Shown: piece after piece, positions 6,293-8,654 of the stretch
Position numbering within the stretch: the stretch's first letter is position 1
Layout of the letters: each line of letters starts with the position of its first letter
Source of the DNA: an uncultured Dysgonomonas sp.
GTDB taxonomy: Bacteria > Bacteroidota > Bacteroidia > Bacteroidales > Dysgonomonadaceae
Assembly (NCBI GenBank): GCA_937875275.1
Contig: CALNCC010000150.1
Coordinates: 1-8,654 of the forward strand
Direction: 5' to 3'
DNA: 8,654 bases
The notes under the pieces: generated by a model
Told to the model about the DNA's origin: nothing
Database searches by the model: none
What the model saw: only the letters and a program-made list of their open reading frames with translations
Program-made: the position numbers and the translations under genes

Positions 6293-8497
6293 ATGAAAAC
6301 CATTTTATTATATTTTGCCTGCATCAGCCTGTTTTGCACAACGTTACTCTCGCAAGAGAAACAGGTGATAAGTATAGAGACAAACAATCAGGCTATGATT
6401 TTCACAGCCACACAAAACGATCGAATCATCTTTCAATATTGGGGAGACAAGCTGAACGATGCAACATCATTCATCAACAAAAAAGTAAAAGGACAACCCG
6501 ACACAAATAATGATTTTGCCACTCAACTTTATCCGGCTTATGGAGGAAGATATTATCTGAATCCGGCATTAAAACTGACACATGATGACGGAGTGCTGAC
6601 AACCGAGCTTGTCTATGCAGGACATACAACGAAAGCGTTAGATGCTAACCGTACAGAAACTGTTATCGAACTGAAAGATAAAATCTATCCCGTATTCGTA
6701 GATATACGTTTCGTTGCATACAAAAAAGAGAACGTTATCACACAATCGGCTACCATTCATCACGAAGGGAAGAATACGCTGACCGTCGAAAACTTTGCAT
6801 CATCCTATATTCCGCTTCACGCGCAATCGTATTATCTGACTCACTTCAACGGAACATGGGCACACGAAATGCAGATGGAGGAAGAAGAATTGACGCATGG
6901 CACAAAAGTCATCGAATCGAAGAAAGGCACACGTGCCACTCAGGCAGAAAACCCGTCGTTCCTTCTTTCATTAAACACTCCTGCAAACGAAGATAGCGGA
7001 GAAGTATATGCCGGTTCTTTGGCTTGGTCGGGCAACTATAAACTATCTTTCGAGATAGACGAAACAGGACGATTAGGAATTGTCTCAGGCATGAACCCGT
7101 TTGCATCTACGTTCTATCTTAAAGCCGGCGAAACGATTGAAGCCCCTGAGATGGTGCTTACATACAGTTCGACCGGTGTAGGTAATATTTCTCGCAACTA
7201 TCACGACTGGGCACGCCAATACGCAATGGTGCATGGCGATCAGGCTCATCCTATTATCCTCAACAGTTGGGAAGGTGCATATTTCTCGTTCGACGAAAAA
7301 ATATTGACCGACATGATGGACAATGCCGCTAAGTTTGGTGTAGAGATGTTCGTTCTCGACGACGGTTGGTTCGGAAACAAATATCCACGCAACGGCGACA
7401 ATGCAGGACTTGGCGACTGGCAAACAAACAAAAAGAAACTCCCGAGAGGAATACCATATTTGGCAGACTATGCCGTCGACAAAGGATTGAAATTCGGTAT
7501 CTGGATAGAACCTGAAATGGTAAATCCTGACAGCGAATTGGCTAAGAAACACCCTGAATGGATTGTAAAAAGTGGCAGTAGAGAAATTCTCACTATGCGC
7601 AACCAATGGTTGTTAGACCTAAGCAATCCGAAAGTGCAGGATTTTGTATTCACGACTTTCAATGATGTTGTGTCTATGTCTCCAAACATCAGCTATGTGA
7701 AATGGGATGCCAACAAGCATGTAGACAATGTAGGGTCGGAATATTTGCCTAAGGACAAACAAACACATTTCTGGTACGAATATGTAAAAGGCCTGTATAA
7801 TGTGTACGAGCGCATCAGAGCAAAATATCCGGAGATACAGATACAGCTTTGTTCATCGGGTGGCGGACGTGTCGAGTTTGGAGCTTTGAAATACCACGAC
7901 GAGTTTTGGGCAAGTGATAACACAAACGCGCTGGATCGTATCTTCATACAATACGGAACAAATCTGTTTTTCCCTGCCATTGCCACAGCATCGCACGTTT
8001 CTACAAGTCCCAACCATCAAACTGGCATGATGATCCCGTTGAAATTCCGTTTCGATGTGGCTATGTCGGGACGATTGGGGATGGAATTGCAACCGAAAGA
8101 CATTGACGGCGACGAATATGAATTTGCTGCCGAAGCGATCAAGAACTATAAGAGGATAAGACCGATTGTTCAGTTCGGCGATCTATATAGATTAGTGTCT
8201 CCGTACGACAAAAACGGATGGGCATCGCACATGTATGTTTCTAAGGACAAGGGAGAAGCCGTCTATTTTGCATACAGCCTCAAATATCATGGGCGTACAA
8301 CCTATTTAGAAACAAAACTGAAAGGGCTTGATGCGAATAAGAAATACAAGGTTACTGAATTAAATACCAAAAACGGACACAGCTCATTCTATGGTAATGG
8401 GCAAACTTTCACGGGAGACTATCTGATGAAAGCCGGTATAAATCTGAATATAGGCAATCCGTTTGACAGTACAGTTTTATTATTGACCGAAGAATAA
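6293..8497 (+). CDS. Alpha-galactosidase, glycoside hydrolase family 36, exported
   Basis: A 734-residue retaining alpha-galactosidase (EC 3.2.1.22 likely), of normal GH36 length. Residues 1 to about 20 form a signal peptide (MKTILLYFACISLFCTTLLS, cleavage before QEKQ), so the enzyme is periplasmic or cell-surface. An N-terminal beta-supersandwich (about 25-310) is followed by a TIM barrel carrying NSWEGAYFSFDE (324-335), LDDGWFGNKYPRNGD (355-369), GIWIEPEMVNPDSELAKKHPEW (402-423), YVKWDANK (468-475) with nucleophile D472, CSSGGGR (520-526) and ASDNTNALDR (540-549) with acid/base D542. A C-terminal beta-domain completes it. The usual SDNTD is SDNTN here. ATG 6293 was chosen because the frame can only be lengthened by two codons to a TTG at 6287, a rare start in this phylum. 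It begins 22 bases after the upstream glycosidase with no terminator between them, so one mRNA is likely. Alpha-N-acetylgalactosaminidase activity cannot be excluded. Confidence 0.95.
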   Translation: MKTILLYFACISLFCTTLLSQEKQVISIETNNQAMIFTATQNDRIIFQYWGDKLNDATSFINKKVKGQPDTNNDFATQLYPAYGGRYYLNPALKLTHDDGVLTTELVYAGHTTKALDANRTETVIELKDKIYPVFVDIRFVAYKKENVITQSATIHHEGKNTLTVENFASSYIPLHAQSYYLTHFNGTWAHEMQMEEEELTHGTKVIESKKGTRATQAENPSFLLSLNTPANEDSGEVYAGSLAWSGNYKLSFEIDETGRLGIVSGMNPFASTFYLKAGETIEAPEMVLTYSSTGVGNISRNYHDWARQYAMVHGDQAHPIILNSWEGAYFSFDEKILTDMMDNAAKFGVEMFVLDDGWFGNKYPRNGDNAGLGDWQTNKKKLPRGIPYLADYAVDKGLKFGIWIEPEMVNPDSELAKKHPEWIVKSGSREILTMRNQWLLDLSNPKVQDFVFTTFNDVVSMSPNISYVKWDANKHVDNVGSEYLPKDKQTHFWYEYVKGLYNVYERIRAKYPEIQIQLCSSGGGRVEFGALKYHDEFWASDNTNALDRIFIQYGTNLFFPAIATASHVSTSPNHQTGMMIPLKFRFDVAMSGRLGMELQPKDIDGDEYEFAAEAIKNYKRIRPIVQFGDLYRLVSPYDKNGWASHMYVSKDKGEAVYFAYSLKYHGRTTYLETKLKGLDANKKYKVTELNTKNGHSSFYGNGQTFTGDYLMKAGINLNIGNPFDSTVLLLTEE

Positions 8498-8517
8498 TAT
8501 CCGTTTTGGGGATATTA
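8495..8517. terminator. Hairpin at the end of the glycosidase operon, weak terminator candidate
   Basis: TAATATCC (8495-8502) pairs perfectly with GGATATTA (8510-8517) around the 7-base loop GTTTTGG. The stem begins at the stop codon. It is AT-rich and is followed by AGAAACTATTTATC rather than a T-run, so it is a poor intrinsic terminator. It may instead protect the 3' end of the transcript. Confidence 0.35.
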
Positions 8518-8555
8518 AGAAACTATTTATCGCGACGAAACAGAAGCAAAAGTAT

Positions 8556-8563
8556 TACCTTTG
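8556..8563 (+). promoter_or_regulatory. Bacteroidota-type -7 promoter element for the right-edge gene
   Basis: TACCTTTG matches TAnnTTTG exactly and is identical to the era -7 element on the opposite strand. It lies 44 bases before the ATG at 8608, so the leader would be about 37 bases. No clear TTTG is found at the -33 spacing. Its position after the operon-end hairpin supports a new transcription unit. Confidence 0.55.
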
Positions 8564-8607
8564 TTTTTTATTTTCCTTCATCAGTATAAAAAAACAGAAA
8601 GGCTCTT

Positions 8608-8654
8608 ATGCAATTTTTCGATCTGCTCAATTATAGTTTTTTCCAGAATGCCTT
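8608..8654 (+). CDS. Metal ABC transporter permease (ZnuB/MntB-like), 5' fragment cut by the window edge
   Basis: An ATG at 8608 opens a frame reading MQFFDLLNYSFFQNA before the window ends, 15 codons plus two bases. A weak Shine-Dalgarno-like AAAGG (8598-8602) precedes it, and a -7 element lies 44 bases upstream. Family knowledge: permeases of ABC-3 type metal importers commonly begin with a short amphipathic segment of the form 'hhphLpYxFFQxAhhhu', so the resemblance is good. With so few residues the assignment is tentative. If right, it is an inner-membrane permease for zinc, manganese or iron, unrelated in function to the glycosidases. Confidence 0.5.
   Translation, partial: MQFFDLLNYSFFQNA

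Noticed and set aside
7085..7606. 173-codon open frame on the minus strand
   Set aside because: It lies wholly antisense to the GH36 gene, whose catalytic motifs are intact. The translation is low-complexity and family-less, so it is a shadow frame.
1..8654. Search for mobile elements, CRISPR, tRNA/rRNA, phage or defence genes
   Set aside because: No transposase, integrase, terminal repeats, repeat-spacer pattern or tRNA-like fold was seen. All sizeable coding space is taken by the five full genes.

Overview
The window reads as chromosomal DNA from a member of the Bacteroidota, most likely the order Bacteroidales. The evidence is the AT-rich sequence with short AT-rich spacers and few Shine-Dalgarno sites, -7 elements of the form TAnnTTTG (TACCTTTG and TATTTTTG) upstream of genes, and the protein types: a Bacteroidota-style Era, signal-peptide-bearing clan GH-D glycosidases, and a DHA2 drug-efflux-type transporter. 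Genus cannot be fixed from the sequence alone.

Minus-strand block (about 13-4010): transcription runs right to left through era (ribosome-assembly GTPase), a 14-helix MFS/DHA2 transporter and a COG2509-type FAD-dependent dehydrogenase. The transporter and the dehydrogenase are 10 bases apart and almost certainly cotranscribed. The era-transporter gap is 96 bases and holds an imperfect hairpin, so that link is less certain. A well-formed promoter (TACCTTTG on the minus strand) lies just upstream of era and settles its start at the second in-frame Met.

Divergent intergenic region (3971-4164): it separates era from the glycosidase genes. It carries the era promoter, a candidate promoter for the glycosidases, and a short perfect inverted repeat (TTCTCT-AAT-AGAGAA) that could be an operator.

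Plus-strand block (4165-8497): two exported glycoside hydrolases lie 22 bases apart and form a compact operon. The second is a textbook GH36 alpha-galactosidase with every signature motif. The first has the same three-part build (N-terminal beta-sandwich, TIM barrel, C-terminal beta-domain) and a recognisable clan GH-D active site, but it differs clearly from mainstream GH36 and is the most interesting protein here. Together they probably release alpha-galactosyl or related residues from plant or host glycans in the periplasm or at the cell surface. No SusC/SusD pair, sensor or other polysaccharide-utilization partner is visible in the window.

Right edge (8498-8654): a hairpin follows the operon, then a TACCTTTG promoter and the first 15 codons of a gene whose N-terminus resembles metal (zinc/manganese) ABC-transporter permeases. 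I found no RNA genes, insertion sequences, CRISPR arrays or clear signs of a novel defence or mobile system.
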